Below the pieces are notes generated by a model, which saw only the letters and a list, made by a program, of their open reading frames with translations, was not told where the DNA came from and did not search any database. Position numbers and translations under genes: made by a program. Positions 1 to 5,332 of a stretch of DNA of 5,567 nucleotides are shown one piece after another (within the stretch, counting starts at the first letter, position 1; every line of letters begins with the position of its first letter). The stretch lies in assembly GCA_900758315.1 (NCBI GenBank), contig CAAERF010000288.1, positions 1 to 5,567 on the forward strand. Direction: 5' to 3'. Origin of the DNA: an uncultured Oscillospiraceae bacterium. Lineage in GTDB: Bacteria > Bacillota > Clostridia > Oscillospirales > Oscillospiraceae.

Positions 1-873
1 ATCATAATTGAAATCCCGGAAGCACTTGTCCGGTGTGTAGTCCTGGGGCATGTTTGCCACATAAGCACAGCGGTAATCGGTGGCCTTCAGCTTGTTCTGG
101 GCGTAGTCATAATCCGTAAAGCGATATGCGCAGGTGTAATGTGGAATTTGATATATCAGCAGTCTGTCTAACTTATCACCCGGCTGCGGATGCTCCGGCT
201 CAACATAACAGCCTTTTTTGTAGCATTGACTTGCATACTGCTGGATGTGGCAGAAACGGCTACCTACGTAAAAGTGCGTATCGTCAACTGTCTGCACATC
301 TTTCACCAGCTGTGAACCATCCGCGTAGTTTTCAATAATGCGCTGACCGTTGCGCACCTGAAACAACTGCTGCCCATCTCGGTTCAGAAAACGAGAAAAT
401 CGAAGTGCGCTGCAAAGCTCCGGTGCATTGGCCCACTCGGTTATGTGGATGTCTTTGCCAACATGTACCTTTGTGTGACCATTTTCTTCCGTGTAGTAGT
501 GAGGTCGGATACGATCTACGCCAACTGCCGTCACAAGCTGCTTTGCCATTTCAATGAGCTGCTTGTCATTGCGGTCTGCAAAGGGACCGCGGTAATCATC
601 ACACAGGTAATTGACGCCGTTCCGCACCTGCATGATGGTTACTGCGCCATCCGGGTTACGGCGGTCAATTCCAACAGTCAGGCGCGGGTAGGGAAGATTG
701 GTGCGCTCGTTCCAGGTGTACTCGTTGTTGTAGGGCATTTCTCTCAACTGCTGGTAGCGCCTCATCAAAACAGCCGTATTTGAAAAGAACTCAGTTGGAG
801 CTTGTTCTTCAAACTGCTGCGGAAAGACGTGCGACATGAAATCGGGAATCAGGTAATATCTGTACTCTGCCAT
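1..873 (-). CDS. YodL-like mobile-element protein, 3' end outside window
   Basis: The reading frame starts at ATG 873-871 and stays open for 291 codons to the left edge, so the C-terminus is missing. It begins MAEYRYYLIPDFMSHVF. The start is supported by GGAG at 884-881, seven bases upstream and inside the last codons of parB1; the parB1 stop is one base away, so the two are probably translationally coupled. Residues about 233-291 (IYQIP, YRFTDYDYAQ, CAYVANM, CFRDFNYD) resemble the YodL-type domain of clostridial conjugative elements, which as I recall has a YQL...RF..YD...Y.LVY...FN.D pattern. The middle (RLTVGIDRRNPDGAVTIMQV, then a Cys/His-containing stretch) I do not recognise. I see no signal peptide or membrane segment, so it is probably cytoplasmic. 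The YodL label is a memory-based pattern match; that this is a real gene is much more certain. Function is unknown. Confidence 0.75.
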   Translation of the reverse strand, partial: MAEYRYYLIPDFMSHVFPQQFEEQAPTEFFSNTAVLMRRYQQLREMPYNNEYTWNERTNLPYPRLTVGIDRRNPDGAVTIMQVRNGVNYLCDDYRGPFADRNDKQLIEMAKQLVTAVGVDRIRPHYYTEENGHTKVHVGKDIHITEWANAPELCSALRFSRFLNRDGQQLFQVRNGQRIIENYADGSQLVKDVQTVDDTHFYVGSRFCHIQQYASQCYKKGCYVEPEHPQPGDKLDRLLIYQIPHYTCAYRFTDYDYAQNKLKATDYRCAYVANMPQDYTPDKCFRDFNYD

Positions 874-874
874 T

Positions 875-1831
875 TCAACGCTCCAGACTGGGTTGTTTTT
901 CCGGCATAAGATGGCGCGAGTTTCGTTCCAGAAGCTGCATGATGATTCCTACCATCTGTTCTTGTGTGTAGCCGGTGGGGAAGTAGCGGGCAATTTTGCT
1001 GACGCTGATGGTCAGAGTAGGGTCACGAGGCGGTACACTTGGCTTTTTGGTGTCCATGATTTCCAGCAGCTTGCCGTGGTCCAACGCACCGTCCTTGCTG
1101 GCTGCCTTGAGCTTCTGTGCCTGCGACAGCGAGGGTGAGCAGGACTGGGATTCAATGTAATCGAGGAAATCATTCTGCTCGGTGGAGGTAAGGTAAGATA
1201 GCTCTACGGCGGGGTTGAATTTCAAACTGCCGTCGTCGACTTTCTTTTGCAGGTCGGGGACGAGGTTGTTGAGGCGAATGAAGCGTCTGACCTGTGCGCG
1301 ACTATCGCCTGCTTCTTTGCCCACGATTTCAGCGCTTTCCAACTTCCGCTCAACTTGAGCGGAAGTTAAATCATGACGTGATCCCTGACGGCTGATGGCT
1401 TCCAGCTTCATCGCATACGCCCGGGCCTTCTCCATCGGACTAATATGCTCACGTTGGATATTGGAATCAACCATGCTGATAATCGCCTGGTCATCATCAA
1501 TATCCCGCACCTGAACCTTGACCCTATCCAGCCCGGCCCGCTGTGCTGCATGGAACCGCCTGTGCCCACTGATGATCTCATACCCGCCCTCGGTGCGGCG
1601 GCGCACGGTCAGGTTGGTGAGCACACCGTTCTCCCGGATGCTGTCCACCAGCTTCTGCATATCCTCATCGTCACGCACTTCGAACGGATGCCCGACGAAC
1701 GGGTGCAGCTCGGAAAGCGGCACCTCTGTGACCAAATCGACGCTTTCCCGCTGCCTGTCGGCCTCCGAGGAAAACATATCATCGATTGAGGGCATCTTCA
1801 TCGCGTTCAAAAACTTGTTCTTCGCGGCCAT
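875..1831 (-). CDS. parB: ParB-family partition protein (ParB1, partner of the adjacent ParA)
   Basis: The 318-aa protein is a ParB/Spo0J-type DNA-binding partition factor, expected to load on a centromere and stimulate the ParA encoded just upstream. The N-terminal ParB/sulfiredoxin-fold domain runs from about residue 32 to 130, with the GHRR nucleotide-binding box at 89-92 and SNIQREH at 123-129. The helix-turn-helix is about 169-187 (IVGKEAGDSRAQVRRFIRL). The C-terminus has a YFPTGYTQEQM motif also seen in ParB2. I chose ATG 1831-1829 because AAGGAGGT (1847-1840) lies eight bases upstream; a longer in-frame start at 1858 adds nine residues but would run through this ribosome site. The start overlaps the end of parA by 53 bases. 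The codons for residues about 155-163 (LTSAQVERK) form a perfect 27-bp palindrome at 1341-1367. It is a clear paralogue of the gene at 4190-5047, with an extra N-terminal segment of about 35 residues. Confidence 0.93.
   Translation of the reverse strand: MAAKNKFLNAMKMPSIDDMFSSEADRQRESVDLVTEVPLSELHPFVGHPFEVRDDEDMQKLVDSIRENGVLTNLTVRRRTEGGYEIISGHRRFHAAQRAGLDRVKVQVRDIDDDQAIISMVDSNIQREHISPMEKARAYAMKLEAISRQGSRHDLTSAQVERKLESAEIVGKEAGDSRAQVRRFIRLNNLVPDLQKKVDDGSLKFNPAVELSYLTSTEQNDFLDYIESQSCSPSLSQAQKLKAASKDGALDHGKLLEIMDTKKPSVPPRDPTLTISVSKIARYFPTGYTQEQMVGIIMQLLERNSRHLMPEKQPSLER
1341..1367. repeat. Perfect 27-bp palindrome inside parB1
   Basis: The left arm AACTTCCGCTCAA (1341-1353) and right arm TTGAGCGGAAGTT (1355-1367) are exact reverse complements around a single C at 1354. 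It lies in the codons between the ParB domain and the helix-turn-helix. A palindrome of the same design, with compensated base changes, sits at the same place in parB2 (4651-4675). Candidate roles are an embedded parS-like site or an mRNA hairpin; neither is proven. Confidence 0.9.
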
Positions 1832-2615
1832 AGCCGGATACCTCCTTCGCAAATTCAATATAGGCCTTTGCGCTGTTGCTTTTTGGGTCGTACAGAATCG
1901 TCGGCTCTGCGTTGGCCTGGCTCTCCTGTACCTTCACGTTTCTGGGAATCTCCGTTGTGAAAACGTGAATCTTATTGCCGTAGGTGCTGCGGACCTGCCC
2001 GCAGTAGTGGTCGGAAACGTTCGTGTGCTCGGTCATCGTCAGCAGGATGCCCTTCACTCGCAGCCCGGGGTTGATCTTACGCTGCACATTCGCAATGGAG
2101 GACGTCAGCTGCGACATGCCCACAACGGAGAATGGCTGCGCCTGCATCGGGATAATAATTTCATTGGCGGCGGCCAGCGCATTGGTCAGCAGCAGGCCAA
2201 CAGAGGGGGAACAGTCGATCAAACAGTAGTCGTACTGATTGTTGTACTGCTCCAGGCAGGATTTCAGAAGCACCTCGCGGCACATCATCGTTCCCATGGC
2301 CAGCTCAAAGCCCGCCAGCCGCAGATTGGACGGGATAAAATCCACCCGTGCGGCAGCCTCCTTGCGTCCGGTCTGGTAGACACACTCCCGATTTCCTATC
2401 GGCTTTTCGCAGGAGGTCTTCATCAGCAGCTCCGTAATGGTCTGGTCAAGGTCCTTTTCCGGTGGGATACCGCAGTAGCAGGAAAGATTGCCCTGCGGGT
2501 CAAAGTCCACCATCAGGACGCGGTAGCCCTGCTGGGTCAGTGCAATGCCGAGGTTATACGTTGTGGTAGTTTTCCCCGTGCCGCCCTTCTGGTTTGCGAT
2601 TGCGATTGTTTTCAT
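1779..2615 (-). CDS. parA: ParA-family partition ATPase
   Basis: This 278-aa soluble ATPase of the ParA/Soj/MinD class is expected to bind ATP and nucleoid DNA and to move or position element DNA with ParB. The deviant Walker A motif KGGTGKTT is at residues 10-17, DFDPQGN (Walker A') at 37-43 and Walker B LIDCSPS at 132-138 with Asp134. There is no N-terminal helix-turn-helix, so it is of the short type (Soj or Ib-like) and is unlikely to autoregulate by direct operator binding. The start ATG 2615-2613 follows GGAGG by seven bases and shares ATGA with the stop of the upstream Toprim gene. The C-terminal tail after EFAKEVSGYG (REEQVFERDEDALNR) is translated from DNA that also holds the parB1 ribosome site and first codons. 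Length and motifs are those of an intact protein. Confidence 0.96.
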   Translation of the reverse strand: MKTIAIANQKGGTGKTTTTYNLGIALTQQGYRVLMVDFDPQGNLSCYCGIPPEKDLDQTITELLMKTSCEKPIGNRECVYQTGRKEAAARVDFIPSNLRLAGFELAMGTMMCREVLLKSCLEQYNNQYDYCLIDCSPSVGLLLTNALAAANEIIIPMQAQPFSVVGMSQLTSSIANVQRKINPGLRVKGILLTMTEHTNVSDHYCGQVRSTYGNKIHVFTTEIPRNVKVQESQANAEPTILYDPKSNSAKAYIEFAKEVSGYGREEQVFERDEDALNR

Positions 2616-3586
2616 CTGGTTTCCTCCAAAATATCATCCATGCTGATGCAGTGTGCGCGGTATTCCTGCATGTATTGCACCAGCGTGTCGTTGTAATCCT
2701 TGCCCACCGGCGGCGGGCAATCCTCTACGGCTTTGCCGCTGCCGGCAAGATGCGCTATGATTTCCTGAGTCCGCGTCCGCCCTGCGTTGTCGTTATCCAG
2801 ACAGAGGACGATTTTGCGGACTGCCGGGAAATACTTCAAAAACGCATCCAGCGCGGCATAGTCTGTGCCGCCCAGCGCCAGATAGTGGACGCTTCGCCAC
2901 GGCCCGGTGTGCTGCATGAGCTTTAGAGACGCGCCGGACATGGCATCGATGGGCGCTTCGTAGACCTCAACCGTGTCGGCCTTAGTGCTGGCCTGTATGT
3001 AGAACGGGTAAATCTTCTTGCTTCCGGGAATATCACGCCGGAATTGCAGCTGCGTACAGCCGCGCAAGCTGCCGCCTTTCGCAACACCCTCACCATCACG
3101 TCCAACAAATACGCAGTTCGGGTGATTTTTGAAGCTGGTCTGGTACAAAATGCCCTCCCTGCGGCAGAACGCCAGCACATTGGGGTGGATACAGCGCCCA
3201 CGCAGATACGCCATAGCGGAATAGCTGTTTGTGTCCGGCATGGGCAACTTGAAATCTCGCGGCACTTCTGGTTCAGCGCGTGGCTGCGGCAGGCTTACAG
3301 GTTGGGAAGAATGAACCACGCCGTCTTGGATGCGGTTGATCTCCCGCACAGCCTCCACATAGGGCACCTTCTCGACGTCGATCAGATACTTCAGCGCCGT
3401 GCGCCCGCGCAGGCCGATGCAGTGCCAGCACCAAAGGCTGTCTTTGCTGATGGTCAGCGAGCTGTGTACCTTGTGGCGGTATTCCTTGCCCACGAGCTTC
3501 AGGTTGCCTGGCTCAACGCGTTTGAAGTAGGTCAGCAGGTCAAGCTCCTTCGCCCGCGCGATTTCTTCCTTCGTCACCCCGGCCAT
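2612..3586 (-). CDS. DUF3991/Toprim domain protein (DnaG-like primase relative)
   Basis: The 324-aa protein resembles the DUF3991 plus Toprim proteins found next to parA in Firmicute mobile elements, and by fold is related to DnaG-type primases. The N-terminal zinc-binding-like region holds His38, His41 and C53-x2-C56, followed by GRTALKYLIDV (61-71), the typical DUF3991 GGR.ALDYL region. Residues about 92-112 are a Pro-rich linker. The Toprim core has the glutamate motif VYEAPIDAMSG (208-218, Glu210) and the DxD motif LCLDNDNAGR (261-270, Asp264 and Asp266). I see no separate DnaG catalytic core, so primer synthesis is an inference. The start ATG 3586-3584 is preceded by a GGGGTG-type ribosome site six bases away, weaker than those of parA and parB1. 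It is the first gene of the operon and lies downstream of the three palindromes at 3667-3733. Its stop overlaps the parA start by four bases. Confidence 0.9.
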   Translation of the reverse strand: MAGVTKEEIARAKELDLLTYFKRVEPGNLKLVGKEYRHKVHSSLTISKDSLWCWHCIGLRGRTALKYLIDVEKVPYVEAVREINRIQDGVVHSSQPVSLPQPRAEPEVPRDFKLPMPDTNSYSAMAYLRGRCIHPNVLAFCRREGILYQTSFKNHPNCVFVGRDGEGVAKGGSLRGCTQLQFRRDIPGSKKIYPFYIQASTKADTVEVYEAPIDAMSGASLKLMQHTGPWRSVHYLALGGTDYAALDAFLKYFPAVRKIVLCLDNDNAGRTRTQEIIAHLAGSGKAVEDCPPPVGKDYNDTLVQYMQEYRAHCISMDDILEETR

Positions 3587-3666
3587 ACTCTACACCCCGT
3601 ATTCTGTTTTTCAATTTGTTTTCTGTATCGTTCTAATCAGTCTAATTACTATCAGTCTTATTTGCG

Positions 3667-3679
3667 TGTGATAATCACA
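3667..3679. promoter_or_regulatory. Palindromic site 1, TGTGA-TAA-TCACA
   Basis: A 13-bp palindrome centred at 3673 with six-base arms. It has the same TGTGA/TCACA half-sites as its two neighbours but no symmetric flanks, so it may be the weakest of the set. It is the site nearest the Toprim gene start, about 80 bases away. Confidence 0.75.
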
Positions 3680-3685
3680 TCTCCA

Positions 3686-3706
3686 GAAGTGTGAAAATCA
3701 CACTTC
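3686..3706. promoter_or_regulatory. Palindromic site 2, TGTGA-AAA-TCACA with GAAG/CTTC flanks
   Basis: Nine-base arms GAAGTGTGA and TCACACTTC flank AAA, centred at 3696 and exactly 23 bases from both neighbouring sites. The symmetry runs past the shared core into flanks of different sequence from site 3, which supports binding by a dimeric protein. Confidence 0.85.
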
Positions 3707-3733
3707 AAGAAATGTGATTTTCACATTTCTTGA
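3705..3733. promoter_or_regulatory. Palindromic site 3, TGTGA-TTT-TCACA with 13-base arms
   Basis: The arms TCAAGAAATGTGA and TCACATTTCTTGA are exact reverse complements around TTT, centred at 3719. It is the longest of the three and lies just beyond the residual repA frame, which ends with TAA at 3737-3735. The arms are too AT-rich, and no T-run placement fits, for a terminator reading. Confidence 0.85.
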
Positions 3734-3761
3734 TTTATGACGAAACAGCAAAGTTTTTCAC

Positions 3762-4091
3762 CTAAATCAAGCTGGGCTTTCCCAGCCCCTGGCGCTTGCG
3801 CTCAATGAGTCCTGCATCCTTTTCCAGCTCGAGCATCAGGCGGCAGGCCTTCTGGTTGGCACAACTCAGGGCCTCCATGATTTCCTCGGTGGTGAAGATG
3901 ATGTAGACCCTACTCTGTTCATCCAGCCAGTGATTTTTGACCGACAGGCTCATGCGGTCCAGCAGGATACCGTACAGGACCTTGGCGTCGGTGGACAGCG
4001 GCTTGAACTGCGGGTCGGTGAACAACACCTTGGGGATGCGATAGAATGAGAACTGCTCGGCCTGACTGCCGTAAAAGTAGTCAAATTGCAT
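3762..4091 (-). pseudogene. repA: Replication initiator RepA_N, N-terminal part only, cut by an amber codon
   Basis: The 109-aa frame matches the N-terminal domain of RepA_N (replication initiator protein A) of Firmicute plasmids and ICEs: MQFDYFYGSQAEQFSFYRIP at the start, LFTDPQFKPLSTDAKVLYG, ILLDRMSLSVKN, VYIIFTTEEIMEAL and LIERKRQGLGKPSLI at the end. Full-length members are, from memory, roughly 250-300 aa and continue with YVKNF. Here the codon after SLI is TAG (3764-3762) and the next codons read VKNF, then AVSS and a TAA at 3737-3735. So the frame lost its Tyr codon to amber and has no C-terminal domain downstream. The start ATG 4091-4089 follows GGAG by nine bases (bases 4103-4100 on the complement). 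It may be a decayed initiator or a retained DNA-binding domain serving as a regulator; its N-terminal domain (winged-helix type in this family) could bind the palindromes nearby. Classed as a pseudogene because the family's conserved continuation is interrupted. Confidence 0.8.
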
Positions 4092-4162
4092 GGTTGCGTC
4101 TCCAAAAAGCGCGCACTCGAATAAGCCTGACAGAATACCGTGCTTTTGGCATCCTAACCGGG

Positions 4163-4176
4163 CCTTATAAATAAGG
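4163..4176. repeat. Short palindrome CCTTAT-AA-ATAAGG upstream of repA
   Basis: Six-base arms around AA in the 97-base gap between the parB2 stop and the repA start. It could be an operator or part of a promoter for repA, but no convincing -35 box is paired with it. Length is short enough for chance. Confidence 0.4.
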
Positions 4177-4189
4177 TGTGTGTGGCATT

Positions 4190-5047
4190 TTACCGTTCCA
4201 GCTCCTGCTGGCTCTGGGTATGCTCGTGGGCATGGCCCCAGGTTTTCAGCAGAGAGAAAATCGTGTTTTGCATCTGCTCGGGCGTATAGCCGGGAGGGAA
4301 GAACCTCTGTACGTCAGATTGATTCAAGAAAAATTTCTGTCGTTGATTAGGCTTCTGCTCGGTGAGCAGGGTATGCAGGTAGTGCTCCGTCAGTGTGCCG
4401 CTCTGGCTCATCTCCTTGAGGCGGCGGGACTGCACCAGAGAGGGCGTGGCCTCGCAAAGTTCCATTTCGGCTTGCAGCCACCGCTGGTGCTCGGGCGTCA
4501 TGTAGGAGATTTCTACGGCGGGGTTGAACGCCATCCGGGATTCATCGACCATTTGCAGAATGGGGGAGATGAGATAGGTCAGGCGGATGTAACGGTGCAC
4601 CTGATTGCGACTTTCGTTCAACTCTTTTCCGACCAAATCGAGTGTTTGTGACTTCATCCCAACTTGGGATGAAGTTGTTCGGCCTTGGTGCTTGATAGCC
4701 TCGACCTTCATTTTGTACGCAAACGCCTTCTCACTCGGCAACACATGCTCCCGCTGAATATTGCTGTTCACCATTAAAATGGTAGCTTCATCATCCGTCA
4801 GCTCCTGCACGCGGACCGGCACCTTCTCAATACCCAGCTCCCGGCAGGCCTCACATCTGCGGTGTCCGCTGATGATCTCATAGCCGCCCTCGGGCCTCGT
4901 GCGCACGATCAGCGGAACAATAACGCCGCTTTCCCGGATGCTGTCCACCAACTCATTCATCTCCATATCCTTGCGGACATGGAACGGATGGTTGGCAAAG
5001 GTGTGCAGCAGCGCAGGGGAGACGTTCAATTCCAGGCTATTCGGCAT
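4190..5047 (-). CDS. Second ParB-family protein (ParB2), no ParA of its own in view
   Basis: The 285-aa protein is a ParB/Spo0J-type DNA-binding protein paralogous to ParB1. The ParB/sulfiredoxin-fold domain is about residues 5-105, with GHRR at 61-64 and SNIQREH at 95-101. The helix-turn-helix is about 138-156 (LVGKELNESRNQVHRYIRL), followed by FNPAVEISYMT, and the C-terminus has FFPPGYTPEQM. The start ATG 5047-5045 follows an AAGGGA ribosome site about seven bases upstream. A likely promoter is TAGAAA-17-TATATT on the minus strand (5117-5089), which abuts the divergent tRNA-Pro promoter. The codons for residues about 125-132 (TSSQVGMK) form a perfect palindrome at 4651-4675. It is the first gene in this run of minus-strand genes, upstream of repA. 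It could be a second partition adaptor, an operon regulator, or a copy with its own DNA site; which one cannot be told here. Confidence 0.92.
   Translation of the reverse strand: MPNSLELNVSPALLHTFANHPFHVRKDMEMNELVDSIRESGVIVPLIVRTRPEGGYEIISGHRRCEACRELGIEKVPVRVQELTDDEATILMVNSNIQREHVLPSEKAFAYKMKVEAIKHQGRTTSSQVGMKSQTLDLVGKELNESRNQVHRYIRLTYLISPILQMVDESRMAFNPAVEISYMTPEHQRWLQAEMELCEATPSLVQSRRLKEMSQSGTLTEHYLHTLLTEQKPNQRQKFFLNQSDVQRFFPPGYTPEQMQNTIFSLLKTWGHAHEHTQSQQELER
4651..4675. repeat. Perfect 25-bp palindrome inside parB2
   Basis: The left arm ACTTCATCCCAA (4651-4662) and right arm TTGGGATGAAGT (4664-4675) are exact reverse complements around C at 4663. It lies at the codon position equivalent to the 1341-1367 palindrome of parB1. 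The two share ACTTC, CAA-C-TTG and GAAGT, and differ at three base pairs on each side, all compensated. Confidence 0.9.
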
Positions 5048-5088
5048 GATTTATCCCTTCTTTCCTTCCTTTATCAGTCACAAAGCAA

Positions 5089-5117
5089 AATATATTTATA
5101 AAATTCGTACATTTCTA
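5089..5117 (-). promoter_or_regulatory. Likely parB2 promoter
   Basis: On the minus strand TAGAAA (5117-5112, four of six to the -35 consensus), a 17-base spacer and TATATT (5094-5089, five of six to the -10 consensus). It would give a leader of roughly 35 bases before the parB2 ATG. Its -35 box touches the -35 box of the divergent tRNA-Pro promoter. Confidence 0.5.
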
Positions 5118-5146
5118 TTGACATTCTCGGTGCAGTCGGTTATAAT
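5118..5146 (+). promoter_or_regulatory. Consensus sigma-70/SigA promoter for tRNA-Pro
   Basis: TTGACA (5118-5123), exactly 17 bases, then TATAAT (5141-5146): both boxes are perfect consensus. The tRNA gene begins 31 bases after the -10 box, a normal distance for a 5' leader removed by RNase P. Confidence 0.92.
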
Positions 5147-5176
5147 AATCAAGCTGATTCGAGACAGCCCGGTTGA

Positions 5177-5253
5177 CCGGGTGTAGCGCAGTTTGGTAGC
5201 GCGCTTGAATGGGGTTCAAGAGGCCGTGAGTTCGACTCTCGCCACTCGGACCA
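5177..5253 (+). tRNA. tRNA-Pro (anticodon GGG)
   Basis: A 77-base gene with encoded CCA. The acceptor stem CCGGGTG pairs with CACTCGG, with one G-T wobble at 4-69. The D arm is GCGC/GCGC, the anticodon stem CTTGA/TCAAG with loop ATGGGGT, so the anticodon is GGG, and the T loop is TTCGACT. Discriminator A73 and G72 fit proline identity. It reads CCC and CCT codons. GGG is usually an accessory proline isoacceptor beside TGG, so it could belong to the chromosome or be carried by the element. Confidence 0.96.
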
Positions 5254-5274
5254 AAGATGGCTGTCAGAAACAGC

Positions 5275-5306
5275 AAAAGCCGAGTCCTCATGGATTCGGC
5301 TTTTTT
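5275..5306 (+). terminator. Intrinsic terminator of tRNA-Pro
   Basis: A 13-bp stem AAAAGCCGAGTCC / GGATTCGGCTTTT (one G-T pair) with a TCAT loop, followed by a run of T up to 5306. It starts 22 bases after the tRNA. Confidence 0.93.
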
Positions 5307-5332
5307 GTTGGTTATATATAGTCAACGCATCA

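Larger units (their letters stand above)
3587..3761. promoter_or_regulatory. Intergenic control region upstream of the Toprim-parA-parB operon
   Basis: This AT-rich gap between the repA stop and the Toprim gene start must hold the operon's promoter unless it is read through from repA. It contains three evenly spaced palindromes (3667-3733), an 8-base direct repeat ATCAGTCT at 3636-3643 and 3651-3658 (15-base period), and a T-rich stretch at 3605-3625. No pair of -35 and -10 boxes on the minus strand is good enough to call. No GC-rich terminator is seen after repA. Confidence 0.6.

Noticed and set aside
126..783. Plus-strand frames of 70 and 112 codons
   Set aside because: Both are antisense to the 291-codon minus-strand gene, which has a ribosome site, a coupled start and YodL-like motifs.
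1832..1858. Longer parB1 start adding nine residues
   Set aside because: The added codons contain the strong AAGGAGGT site that serves the ATG at 1831.
1518..2696. 392-codon plus-strand frame
   Set aside because: It runs antisense to parA and parB1, whose motifs are clear, and has no recognisable domain.
3044..3694. Plus-strand frame of 216 codons over the Toprim gene
   Set aside because: Antisense shadow of the Toprim coding sequence, running on into the palindromes.
3667..3733. CRP/FNR-family operator sites
   Set aside because: The TGTGA/TCACA half-sites match CRP, but CRP sites have a six-base spacer and these all have three, so the half-sites would face the protein wrongly.
3667..3733. 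CRISPR array
   Set aside because: Only three units, 13-base repeats with 10-base gaps, and the repeats differ in the centre; no cas gene is present.
3705..3733. Terminator for repA
   Set aside because: The 13-base arms are AT-rich with a three-base loop and there is no following T-run on the minus strand.
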